Part shown: positions 11,150-21,593 of the stretch, piece by piece
Position numbering within the stretch: the stretch's first letter is position 1
Layout of the letters: every line of letters begins with the position of its first letter
The notes under the pieces: generated by a model
Database searches by the model: none
Told to the model about the DNA's origin: nothing
Seen by the model: the letters and a program-made list of their open reading frames with translations, nothing else
Position numbers and translations under genes: made by a program
Assembly (NCBI RefSeq): GCF_029168945.1
Contig: NC_083604.1
Coordinates: 43,953,686-44,017,685 of the forward strand
Length of the DNA: 64,000 nt
Origin: Cannabis sativa
Taxonomy: Eukaryota > Streptophyta > Magnoliopsida > Rosales > Cannabaceae
Reading direction: 5' to 3'

Positions 11150-12595
11150 AACATTAAAGGGGATGAATTATTAAATGAAATTTTTAGAATGAATAACTGA
11201 AAGAAAACATTATTCAATGAATCCAGGTCAAGAGGACCTGCTATATAATGAAAGCAATGCAGACATCCCAAGAGTGAAAGCAATGTCAGTGGTCTTGACA
11301 TCCATATGAGCCTTAATTAGTGTATGCCACTTGCACATAAGCCTTCTCTCTCTTTAAGACAAGAGACCTCAACTTATCTGTGGTTAATGGTGATGTCAAT
11401 TTCATATAATTTTGCATGATTCTAGTTTTTTTTGGTAAGGATATAGTTATAGTTAAATACATAAAACATTGACGAAAAATAAATAGTGTAAACATAAATA
11501 ATTTTGAAATTAAAATAATGAGGTTTATAATCTTACCCAGAAGTTTGTGAGAACATTCTTTCCTTGAACATCTTCAACTATCAAGCTGATTTTCCAGTAA
11601 GCATGATTTGCATCCTTTTAGAGATAAGCCAAGAAAACCTCAAATACTCTATTGTTAAGACATTCAGAAACAATCTATCTGTCAGAATATAAAAACACAA
11701 ATTAAATATAAATGAAGTTATATAGTATGCACTCAATCAACTATACAACACAAAGAAAATAATGCACATTAGCCCAATTAGATATATGAAATAACATAAC
11801 AGTTGAACTTAGCATTTCTTCAATCTAAATTACATTTACCGAAATGAATACCATATAAAAATTTAACAAAAGAAATAACTAGTTGATGTAAAATAAGGTT
11901 CTTGAGCAAGAAGTGTCATCCTAATCTCCTTAAGCACTGAAGTTATCATCATAATAAATTTAAATATCGACATAGCTTTCACCATTGGTAGCCTGCTTAA
12001 ATTTAAACCACCCAAAACTTAAATGCACAAAATGAAAAGATGAAAAAAAAAATGACGGCTTTAGTCTAGCTAGGAATCACATTTCTCCACCAAAACACCT
12101 AATAAAGTACAAATAGAGCTTTACATCCACACAAATACTAATAAAAAAAAGTTTTTTATTAGTCTGAAAATTGCAAATCCATGAGCAACTAAGTTAAATC
12201 TTAAAGTGCCTATCCCAAAAATAAAAAAAAATATCAAAAATAGAAATAATAATCAAAATCATTAAAGCTTAAAATTTCAGTAGATAAATCTTAGTTCTCG
12301 AGAAGAGTTTTTCCAACTTATCGTTGGTTGAAGAGAGAAGGAGCCTTGATGTCATACAAGTCATTCTTGACAAATGGATCGGCACTGCATTATACTATTG
12401 ATATAAAAACTTGTTAACAAAACTAAACTTTCATTCTCCAAAATCTAGGTATCAGAACCGATTTTTTTTCTCAAACATTAAGTATTTGAATTTTTTAAGA
12501 AAAAAAAATAAATTACAATAGAACAAAAAAGTGTGAGTTCCACTTACGCCTTCTTCTTTCCTACCTTCTTACCCTTGAAAATCATCTTGTTCTTC
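11150..12595 (-). pseudogene. RPS3a: 40S ribosomal protein eS1 (S3a) pseudogene, introns retained
   Basis: Degenerate exons of the small-subunit ribosomal protein eS1 on the minus strand, in gene order. 12595-12548: lysine-rich N-terminus (KGKKVGKKK), with an upstream acceptor and a downstream GTAAGT. About 12384-12290: DIKAPSLFN and VGKTL, with an in-frame TAA at 12318-12320. About 11678-11537: RVFEV...AEDVQGKNVLTNFW-like, reading VEDVQGKNVLTNFW, with a TAA at 11618-11620 and then GTAAG. About 11400-11230: TTDKLRSLV, then after a frame change KAHMDVKTTD. A weak C-terminal match (NVF...ILK) lies near 11210-11150. The initiator exon and the middle of the C-terminal half are missing. Kept splice sites mean a DNA-level copy, not a retrogene. 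Stops and a shift rule out a working product. Confidence 0.85.
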
Positions 12596-12616
12596 CTAAA
12601 AAATTAAATCGCATGT

Positions 12617-12735
<119 letters not shown>

Positions 12736-13954
12736 ATAAACAGATCCCGATTTCACAAGTAGATTAATCGACACATTTACATGCATAAAGAATGTAATAC
12801 CCTAGAATTAAGAAATGGATTAGCAAAATCCTAATTAGATAATTATGAATGATTGAGGAATTATATTAATATATAGTTCAATATATGTGAATTAATATGA
12901 TTTATAATATTGTAAGATCCCGTTGTTGAGCCATGGGCATTTTAGCAATTATGACTCTAGAAGGGTAAGTTGATGAAATTAATTTAATTATGTGCTTAAT
13001 AGAACTATATTATTATATATATGCATGTGTTGTCTTTTCAGGTGTGTTCTGACAGGTTGGCGTGGTTTAGTCATAACCGGGTGTTTCGGGCCGAACTGGG
13101 TTCGGGCCCGAAATGTAATTTGAATTGAATTATTTGGCATTTAATTTAATAATAAGATATCTGAATTTTATTTGGAATTAGATATGTGTGATATGACAAC
13201 TATGCCATTGTATGTGAGATTATGTGGGAATTGGCCCTTGGGGCATTTTGGTCTTTTGACCTTATTCAATTTATTCTAGTAAAAGCTGAATTTGAGTTAA
13301 TGAGATAAAAATTCTGGTATTTCCTTCCCCATACCCGACCCCTCACTCTCTCAAACCCTCTCCTTGTTCTAGCTTTGATTTTTGATGGGAATTGCTTGAT
13401 TTGGAGCTTGGAGTTTGTGGATTATTGAGCTTGAAAGTGATGGAAGTTTTAGCTAAACTTGAGGTAGCTTTTTCAGATTTTAATTTTGACTTGCTGAATT
13501 TTCTTGATGATGGAACATGATTTTTTGTTGTTGAAAAGTATATGTTGCATGAGGTGTTATTCTCTTTGTAGTTTGAGTTTGTTATGTTTGAATTCTTGGT
13601 AAGTGATTGTTTGAGCTCTAGGTAAGAATTCTAGGGTTTTCTCTTATTTTGAACTCAGGTTGTTGTTGGTAATTTATGGTTGAAAAATTGATGGAGTTGT
13701 TGGGTTTGAAGCTCTTGTTTAAGAGCTTGAATATTTGCAAGTTTGGAACTTGATTTTTATGCTTTTGTGCAATCTGAATTTTGAGTTTAATATAGGATAT
13801 TGATGCATGAAATATATTTATTTGAGTATCTAGTAATTGATTTCAACCCTATTTGTTAATTTGAAAGTTTGTTTATGTTTTGGGTTGATTTGGTTGGGTT
13901 TTGGGAGCTGAAATTCGTGAAGCTTGCTGGTTTTTCTGGGTTTTCAACCCAGGT

Positions 13955-14051
13955 GCCGCGGCATGGTCTGGGCATGCCGCGGCCCGTCTCCTTTTTGGGG
14001 AACTTGGGATTTTATCCCAGGTGCCGCGGCATGGCTTGGGCATGCCACGAC
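13955..14051. repeat. Paired GCCGCGGC inverted repeats
   Basis: Two stem-loops in the solo LTR. At 13955-13983 a perfect 11-bp stem (GCCGCGGCATG) closes a 7-base loop. At 14023-14051 the same stem has two mismatches in its right arm. They hold the same place in the LTR as the paired palindromes of the Tekay LTRs at 20153-20202. Confidence 0.8.
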
Positions 14052-14590
14052 CCGCCCTCGATTTCCAGGACAATTTGAATGTAAACTTTGGAAATGCATA
14101 TCTTTTGATTGTGAAGTTCGATTTGTGAGTTCGTTATACTGTTGAAAAGCTCGTTTCGAGCTCTGTATGATTATCTGAATTTTAAATGCCATAAAAATAT
14201 TTTATGAGTTTGAAATCAGGGATTAACCCTACTTGTGGAATCACGGATTGTGTGACTAGTATTATCGGCACCTGAACAGGAACACTCGGGGATTCAGAAT
14301 CTCTGCTATTGCGGGACAACACGTAAGACAGTGGTTAGCACGTAGAGTATGCGTAGTGGCGCTTATATTAAAAGTGATATGTATGATTATTTAGTAATCG
14401 GGATTAGGGTTATTACCCTAATAGGAACAGTTTGGTAGCCTAAGGTTATTACCCTAGTGATATATGTGTATAAATGTCATGCCATGTGAAATGTAATGAG
14501 ATTCAAGGATTATGCGCTTAAGGCATAATTAGGTTGGACTCGGTAATCATAACCGAGATGAACCATTCTAAGGCCTTAATGTATTTAGAC

Positions 14591-14728
14591 GTGTGAGAGC
14601 AACACGTAGGTCTACGCCACGTAGATATAAACAGATGTGTGAGCGCAACACATAGGTCTACGCCACGTAGACATTAATGGGCATGTGGGTGCAACATGCA
14701 GGTCTATGTCACACAGACATATGTGGAT
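14591..14728 (+). repeat. 46-bp tandem repeat, three units
   Basis: Three consecutive units of about 46 bp (GTGTGAG-GCAACACGTAGGTCTACGCCACGTAGAC type), each with an internal inverted repeat around the CACGTAG motifs. They lie in the solo LTR where the Tekay LTR has its own 92-100 bp array. Confidence 0.8.
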
Positions 14729-15166
14729 AGCATTATTATTTAAATAGCGTGTTGAGCTTATTATTGTTAATGTTTATACTGTCTTGTTGGGCTTGGCTCA
14801 CGGGTGCTCTACTGTGCAGGAAAGGGAAAGGCTTTACCTGATCAGCGATGAGTTCAGGAGCTGGGCAAAGAATGTACATGTCCGAGCCACATCAGACCAA
14901 GCGGGTTAAGGGTCTACCAACGATATATTTTGAAACTCTATTTTGCCGCTTAGGCCGGCTGAAAGAAAGAGACTTGTAATAAAGTTTGTAAATATTTTTT
15001 TTTTGGGATCCCAACTGTTGTAGAGTTTAAATTATTACAAGTTTTATTTTCATTCTGTTTATTACAAAAGTTTAAATTCTGCGCCTTTTTGAATAGTAAT
15101 CCCGTTTAGGGGATTAGGGTTTTCTAAGTAACTTGGGTAGCGTGCCTAATTATCTAGGGCGTTACA

Positions 15167-15997
15167 AAAAATATGCTAGAGAGACAGAGAGGAGAGGTAC
15201 CCGACGACCATGGTTGGAGAGAATAGGAGAGTGGAGTTGAGCTATCTTGATCAAACCATTGATTTGATTTTCAACAAATTTCTTTACGTGAAGCTAAAAA
15301 TGATCTAATAGGACTGCTTCTTGAAGAAAAAGAAGACGAAAAAACAAAAAGTGTGATTGGTTTATTTTACTTCTCGAATTATGTAACAGAAAAATTTAAA
15401 AAAAAAATTGTTAAACTTGCTTTTACTTAGCCACAAAAATAGTTAAACTAAGAATTAAAAATTTTTATTTTAATAATTCGTTATAAAAAAAAAAAAAAAT
15501 GTCACCTAATAATTTCTCATAAACCAAGAATTCTGTTATATAGCAACATTTTATATAGAATAAATATATATTTTTGCATTTTTTTTTAATTTAAAATTTT
15601 AAAGAGCACCGGTGCCTACTTTGTAAACTTTTTATCATCTCTCTCTTCTCTCTTTTATGTGTCACATAATATAATGTGGCTCACACATTTTGGTCAACTA
15701 TATGGACAAATCCATTGGAGTTGGCCTTATTATGTAATCCTAATAATACGTCGCTCCTTCAGTTTCAAGACTCTCAAACTTCCACTACAAACCCTTCAAT
15801 AATTAATTACTTCAAATTGATATTAAATATTTAACACACGAAAATAATATTCCATTTCTCAATTTTAAATTAGCTAGCTAGTTTATAATATATGTACCCA
15901 TCACTACATTAATTATGACTAACGCATATAATTAAATTATTCATTTTGATAATTTGTAATGTTATAATGATGAAAGGTTAATAGTTAGCCTAATCAA
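15167..15997. other. AT-rich DNA, no feature recognised
   Basis: Sequence flanking the solo LTR, continuing the DNA split at 12792. It holds the right end of the possible TIR pair at 15726, A/T runs, and no coding frame I can support. Confidence 0.5.
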
Positions 15998-16250
15998 TAC
16001 TACTACAAAAATTCTCTTTAGAGGCAGTTTTTAAGCCCTTTGAGCGTCGGTTTTCGCGAAATTCGCTACCGACGCTGATCAGGGCGACGCTAAAGGGTTT
16101 TGAGGAACCGACGCCATATATACCCCTATGGCGTCGGTTATTTGCTAGGAACCGACGCCATAGGGTATATATGGCGTCGATTCCTAGCAAATAACCGACG
16201 CTATATGTGGCGTAGCAACTGACGCCAAAAGGGAGGGAATTTTAATTTTT
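15998..16250 (+). mobile_element. CACTA-like transposon end
   Basis: It starts TACTACTACAAAAATTCTC, one base off the CACTACTACAAAAA terminus of plant CACTA (EnSpm) elements. It is followed by many copies, in both orientations, of a subterminal motif ACCGACGCCATA / TATGGCGTCGGT, as expected for transposase-binding ends. No transposase is seen nearby. The other end was not found; it may lie beyond the copia insertion at 16702-36143 or be lost. Confidence 0.6.
16131..16201. repeat. Long nested palindrome in the CACTA-like end
   Basis: Arms 16131-16162 and 16170-16201 are inverted copies of 32 bp with one mismatch, separated by 7 bases. A second inverted pair (CCGACGCCATATA / TATGGCGTCGG, about 16108-16138) overlaps the left arm, so several alternative hairpins can form. 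Confidence 0.9.
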
Positions 16251-16701
16251 TCAAATTTAATTATATAATTTATTATAATTATATATTTATTAATTTATAT
16301 ATTATTTTATTTAATTTAAATTACATATTTATTTTTTAAAATGTAAATTAAATATTATTTAAATTAATTTTAAAATTGGCTAAAATACATAATTTTATTT
16401 CATAAAAGTAATTAAATATTACGCAAACACTAATGTAAAATTAGTCAAAAATATTAATAAGTTAATAAATCTAAATACAAGTTAATCTATAAAAATTACA
16501 TAATGAAGAAAAATTCTTTGGCCTTTCAACCTCAATAATCTTCGTGAATCACCACCATCAATCGTTCTATCCACTTTCGCTGTAATGGTAACGATTCAGT
16601 TTTTGGATCATATTGCTTCTTACCCCCAAACTGTTAAAAAAATTAAAAATTTATATTAGTTTATATATATATGTATATTATATATTTGTTATTATAATAA
16701 A
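16251..16701. other. AT-rich DNA up to the copia insertion
   Basis: AT-rich sequence, apart from the exon-like frame at 16532-16630. It ends with the ATAAA copy (16697-16701) duplicated when copia element F inserted, and continues beyond that element at 36149-36190. Confidence 0.6.
16532..16630 (-). pseudogene. Terminal-exon-like frame, unrecognised protein
   Basis: On the minus strand a pyrimidine-rich AACAG acceptor is followed by a 32-codon open frame beginning FGGKKQYDP and ending VIHEDY before TGA. It has a mixed, protein-like composition and GC content above its AT-rich surroundings. It sits just inside the CACTA-like end, where a last exon of an element-encoded gene would lie. I do not recognise the protein. 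It could be chance. Confidence 0.3.
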
Positions 16702-18595
16702 TATTGGAAATTATTTTACCAGGATCTTAGATCTACTCACAAGTATGTTAATTAACATCCTAAATAAGAACTTTCTAAAACGATAAATTAAACACATATA
16801 AAGTTTAGGAAACCTTACATTGGGTGCAGCGGAATAATATGACTCCTTCTGTTCAGATATCTAGCCCTTGATTCCTTTCTGTAGCAGAGCATTATCAATA
16901 TCTGAACCTGGATCTCTTTCTCTGAATCTTTGACGCTGAAACTCCTTTGCTGATGATCTTTCTTCACGATCTTCCTCACTATGATTGAGGTATCACTTGA
17001 TGTGTGTGGGCACTACTCTAATCACTAAGGATTTCGAAATTCAAAGGAAGAAGAAAGAAGAAGTGGTAGCTAAAGATAGGGAGAGAGAAGGCTCAGTTTT
17101 TCTGATTCAGAAAGTGTCAGAAGAAAAGTCTTATTTTTCTGAAGCCTTCACTATCTATTTATAGCATTCCACTAGGGTTAGGTTTGAATTATTTGGCATT
17201 AAAATAATGAAAAAATCAGTTTAAATTTCCTACAAAAGTGGCTGGCCCTATACAAGTGGATTTGGGCCTCACTTTTTGCAATTTTGCAGTTTTATCTTTT
17301 CTACATCTGATTTTCTCAAAAATACCAATTTCCTAATTCAACCATTTAAATGCCAATTCTAACTATTTAATAACTATAAATAATTATTAAATAATATTGT
17401 CATTTGTCATATTTATTAATTGAACCATACAAAGTATCATAATTAACAAATATGCCCCTATAAACTCTTTCTTTACAATTTCGCCCTTACTTAGTGAAAA
17501 ATTCACAAATAGACATAGTCTAATTTGAGAATTATAATTGATTAATCAAAACCAATTACATGAGTCTTACAAGCAATATTATCTCAACTAGTGGGGGGAC
17601 CATGGGTCTATATAACCGAGCTTCCAATAAGTAGATCAAGAATTTAGCACTAAAATTCACTAACTTATTAATTCTTCGTTGAATCCACGCATAGAACTTA
17701 GAATTGCACTCTCAGTATATAGAATTCTCTATATGTTCCACCATATAGACACATCATTAGTTATCCATTGTTATAATCCTAATTTGATCAATGATCCTCT
17801 ATATGAATGATCTACACTGTAAAGGGATTAGATTACCATTACACCCTACAATGTATTTATTCCTTAAAACACTTGACCCCGTATAAATGATATTTCAGCT
17901 TATGTGAAATGAGTACTCCACCATTTATGTTCGTTTGGTCAAGCTCGAAGGAGATCATCCTTTGCTTACTATTCCCCAGATAGAAGCTATAGATTCCATG
18001 TTTATGCTAGCGCTCCCACTCAATTGCACTACCGTGTTCCCAAAATGTACGTATCACCCTGACCTAAAAGTAGGCTTAACTAACAAATCAAAGAACACGA
18101 ATAGCCTTTCAAGATTGAGCCTAATCATATCAGGATTAAGATCATTTGATCTAGGATCAACTAGGCGATATTGACTTGAATAGATATTACGGTAAGTTTA
18201 ATAAATGTAAGTCAAAGTTCAATATCGGTCCCTTCGGATGCAAACTCCATGCATCCAACCTGAGCTTTACTTTAACCAATGCTCTGGAAAAAAACATAGC
18301 ACTTCTCCAAATGAAAGTAAACTCTTGTTGTAGATTATCATATCAGTAAAACCCTGTGTCTGATAAATCTAGGAAACTTTATTCTCATAGTCATGTTTAC
18401 TTTCCAATGTGTTGACGGCACAATAAACAGGATCAAGTATGTGAAAAGGGTTTCAGATGAATCTATACATTATGTACATATAATCATGAAATAAATCATG
18501 TGAACCATGCAACATTAAATGTTATTTCTGATCTATATTAATAAGTAAATCTGATTATATTGAAATGAGTTTTATTTAGGGCATAAAACCCAACA
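16702..18595 (-). repeat. 3' LTR of copia element F
   Basis: 1894 bp. The left terminus is TATTGG (family TGTTGG with one change) and the right is CCCAACA. Minus-strand TATA box at 17156-17163. The opposite-strand 79-codon frame at 17935 recurs in other minus-oriented copies but is not kept in the plus-oriented ones, and it lacks an ATG. Confidence 0.9.
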
Positions 18596-18612
18596 AACTC
18601 CCACTTGCACTA
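18596..18612 (-). other. Polypurine tract of element F
   Basis: Read on the minus strand this is TAGTGCAAGTGGGAGTT directly before the 3' LTR. It is the conserved plus-strand primer site also found before 4146, 6112 and 61029, and it is typical of the Angela/BARE group. Confidence 0.75.
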
Positions 18613-19163
18613 ATATAAAACAAAAAGTGCATTTCAAATAATCTCAACACCTTGATATACAAATCAAGTGTAGTAGTAGTAAACTCATCGTAATAGGATC
18701 TGAAAGGTTGAATTAACCACAACCTATTCTCCACCATTACTCTTCCTTAATCACAAAATCATTGATAATGTGAAATTCCTCTCTATATGTCTACTCTCTT
18801 GGGATACTGGATTCTATATCTTTGGCAACTACTTTTGGTTAATCAGGAAATTAACACTAGTAGTTTAAGGCAATTTGGAATGGTGCCAAAGATGTATAGA
18901 ACTTTCCTTAGACTGAATAAGTACCTTTCCTGCAACTTTAACATTCAGTCTCTCTCTGGTAGACCTAGAGACTTCAGATAGGTTTTTACACTTCTCCAAA
19001 ATCACTATTCCACTCCCAGAGTAACCACCATCTTATCAGAAAGATTTACTAGCACAAAGGCAAATTTCGAAATTTGATTTGGTGTAGTCTAAGAGTTTTA
19101 AACACACCCTTATAGACTAACATATAGTTCCTCTTCTTAATCTTAAGATTTACTTGATTGTCT
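18613..19163 (-). other. Element F internal region, 3' part
   Basis: Non-coding AT-rich sequence matching, reversed, the 3' internal part of copies D and A. It is cut by the Tekay element at the TCCAA target (19164-19168). The 64-codon plus-strand frame here is not supported as a gene. Confidence 0.7.
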
Positions 19164-20152
19164 TCCAATGTAATGACCGCTCTAGTATATGGATTAGTAA
19201 AGGCAATTAGCACTAATTTTTATTATTTTACTATTATTTGTGAATTAATTTATTTGTGGACCCCAATATTTAGAAATAAATATTAGAGTTATAATTTCTC
19301 AATTCCGGAGATTTTATTAAACTCTAGGTGTATTATTTAGTTTATATGTGAAATATTTTAATTTTGTAATTTTTGCTCGGTGACAACGGAAAATGCGATG
19401 GATGGCTAGATTAATCACATGGGTAAGTTTAGAACCCTATTTCATAGTGGGATATATATTGGAGAAAATAGAATATCGGGCTTTATCGGGATTATGGTTT
19501 TGACCATTTTACCCCTAGGTTTAAGTGGGCTTTAGTTTTAAGCAAGAGGGCATTTTGGTCATTTTAAAGAAGTGATTAGGTGGCTGCCATGAGTGTGTGA
19601 CACCTAGCACATTTCTTTTCAGCATGATTTAATTAAAAACCCTTTTAGAAATTAAGAGATAAAGAAGAAAAAATTGGAAAATTGGATTATCTCTTGAACT
19701 CTCTCTTGTTTTCGACTGGGACAAACCAAGGAACTAAACCAGAATTTTCATCTTGTTTTTCTGGGATTTAGCAAGGAATCAAGGAGGATTTAACTAAGGT
19801 AAACCCTAGAATCCTTGAATATGTGAATTTTCAAGTTTTATGTTAGTTTGAAGTAATGAATTTGTGATATAGTGGCTGTTAGGTTTAGGTAGGTTTAGGG
19901 TTCGAATTTTAGGGTTCTTTTGAGTTGATTTTAACTCCTAGTAGCTGGTTTTACTGTGTGTTGTTGGTTTGATTCAAGTTTAAGTTTTAAATGCAAAGCT
20001 TAGTTCATTAATGGCAACTTGAGTTGTGATGGTTTATTCTGAGAATTACTGCCTGGAAATCATTGTGTATGCATTGTATAGGAGCTCTGGAAAGTTTGGT
20101 ATCATTTGGTGGAAAATTGAGCAATGGAGGAGGTGTTTTGGGAATACTGGTG

Positions 20153-20202
20153 CAAACCGGCTAGCCGGTTTGCAATGCCACAAAAACCGGCTAGCCGGTT
20201 TT
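20153..20202. repeat. Twin ACCGGCTAGCCGGT palindromes
   Basis: Two perfect 20-bp palindromes with the same 14-bp core, at 20153-20172 and 20183-20202, ten bases apart. The pair is unchanged in the 3' LTR (27218-27237 and 27248-27267). The CCGG-rich core stands out from the AT-rich LTR. Confidence 0.95.
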
Positions 20203-20547
20203 GGCAGGATTCCCGAACACTTCGTTCTCTCAATTTTTGTCAATTTCAGTGCCTCGGTAGGGTGTTTCCCCATTTCCAGAGTTAGAATAACCCATTAAGA
20301 GTATAACAGAACCTAGGGTTTTTGTTTTGGGTTTCCCGGGATTAGGGTTTAAATCATGTGACTTACCCGGTTTCAAAATGTGATTAGGGCATCCATCTAG
20401 CACGAGAATTCCGTTCAGGTCGGCCAGCACACTTGAATTCGGAAAACAGGTAAGAACTGTGTATAATGTGTGATGTGATTATCTGGGTGTATGTATATGT
20501 ATGATATATATGCATGCTGTTTGTATCATTGTATATGTTTGGGTGAT

Positions 20548-20840
20548 ATCATAGCGACACAATCATTGTGTCGGTTCAGCAGTACAGGCATCGTACTGGT
20601 TAAGAGTGATATTCTCCCCCGAAAGTATGAATTGGTACTATCATAGCGACACAACCATTGTGTCGGTTCAGCAGTACAGGCATCGTAATGGTTAAGAGTG
20701 ATATCATGGCCAATTATACTTTTGGGTGTTATTGACGCTATCATAGCGGGACGAACATAGTGCCGGTCCTACAGCTCGATTATAAAGCTGGTAGGAGTGA
20801 TATCATGGTCAATAGCACAAGTAGTTTCAACGTTCATACT
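20548..20840 (+). repeat. 92-100 bp tandem array in LTR, three units
   Basis: Units start at about 20548, 20640 and 20740 with ATCATAGCG and contain TGTGTCGGTTCAGCAGTACAGG and GTGATATCAT. The third unit is more diverged. The same array is at 27613-27905 in the other LTR. Confidence 0.9.
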
Positions 20841-21315
20841 CGTCTGTTAAGCTCTGTAAATAGGTGTATGGGCGCCTATTTACAGGTCGGATATTATATG
20901 ATATGTTATATGCATTTCTTACTGAGTCTGTTGACTCACAGTTCTGCTTCCATGTGTAGGTAAAGGAAAGGCGAAGGCTGAACAGGAGTGAACCTGAGCT
21001 CGGGTGAGATTGTACATGTCAAGCAGCGCGACCTGGAGTGTTCGGTCTCAGGACATCTGGGAGTTGTATTTTGAAAGTCGCTGTGCGACCTGTAAATCTG
21101 TATATTTTGGAATGTACGCTTAAAAAGTAAATTTTATAATGTTTAAAAAAACGGGATCCCAGCACTTGTAAATAATTTATTAAATTACAAAGTTTAGTAT
21201 TTAATGCAAAAGTTTTAATTTGACACGTTTTTCGAGAAATTTCTTTGATTAGCAAAGATTGCACAATAATTGAAAAAGCACTGTAGCGTGCCTTAGCATT
21301 AGGGCGTTACAATTT

Positions 21316-21327
21316 TGGTATCAGAGC
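21316..21327 (+). other. Primer-binding site, initiator tRNA-Met
   Basis: TGGTATCAGAGC lies four bases after the 5' LTR. It is complementary to the 3' end of plant initiator tRNA-Met and is the usual minus-strand primer site of this lineage. Confidence 0.9.
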
Positions 21328-21593
21328 CGCCAAGTTTGTCTACCGAAGCTTGCTATGACATGTACAATCTTCATCAGAGAAAGCTCGGTTCACGGTTCAG
21401 TAAGCCCGTACTTGTTTAGTACTTTAATAAATGTGAATGTGAAAGCATGTTAGGAAGCATATTAGATTTAAATTAAATATATTTTCTTAAAAAGAAAAGA
21501 AAGTGCGTTGCCTTTAAGTTATTAAGAGCGGTGTTAATTTTGATCGCTGTCTAACCTGCCTGGCTTATGGATTCGCAGGCTAAGTCCTATTAA

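Larger units (their letters stand above)
12793..15166 (+). mobile_element. Solo LTR of a Tekay-like gypsy family
   Basis: A 2.37-kb sequence starting TGTAAT and ending GGGCGTTACA, the same termini as the Tekay LTRs at 19169 and 26232. It also has the same layout: paired GC-rich palindromes in the middle, a tandem-repeat block, then a GGGATCCCA and TTAAATTA-type end. Flanks are AAGAA (12788-12792) and AAAAA (15167-15171), a 5-bp duplication with one change. No primer site or internal region follows, so it is a solo LTR left by LTR-LTR recombination. Short frames inside it are chance. Confidence 0.8.
19169..21311 (+). repeat. 5' LTR of the Tekay-like element
   Basis: 2143 bp. Holds two perfect GC-rich palindromes (20153-20202) and a three-unit tandem array (20548-20840). 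All short frames inside it appear again in the 3' LTR and look like chance frames of shared sequence. Confidence 0.95.

Noticed and set aside
13869..14192. Overlapping frames in all directions in the solo LTR
   Set aside because: Caused by the GC-rich inverted repeats, which remove stops on both strands; no protein family.
20026..20298. 90-codon frame in the Tekay LTR, repeated at 27091
   Set aside because: Identical because the two LTRs are copies; crosses the palindromes and shows no domain.
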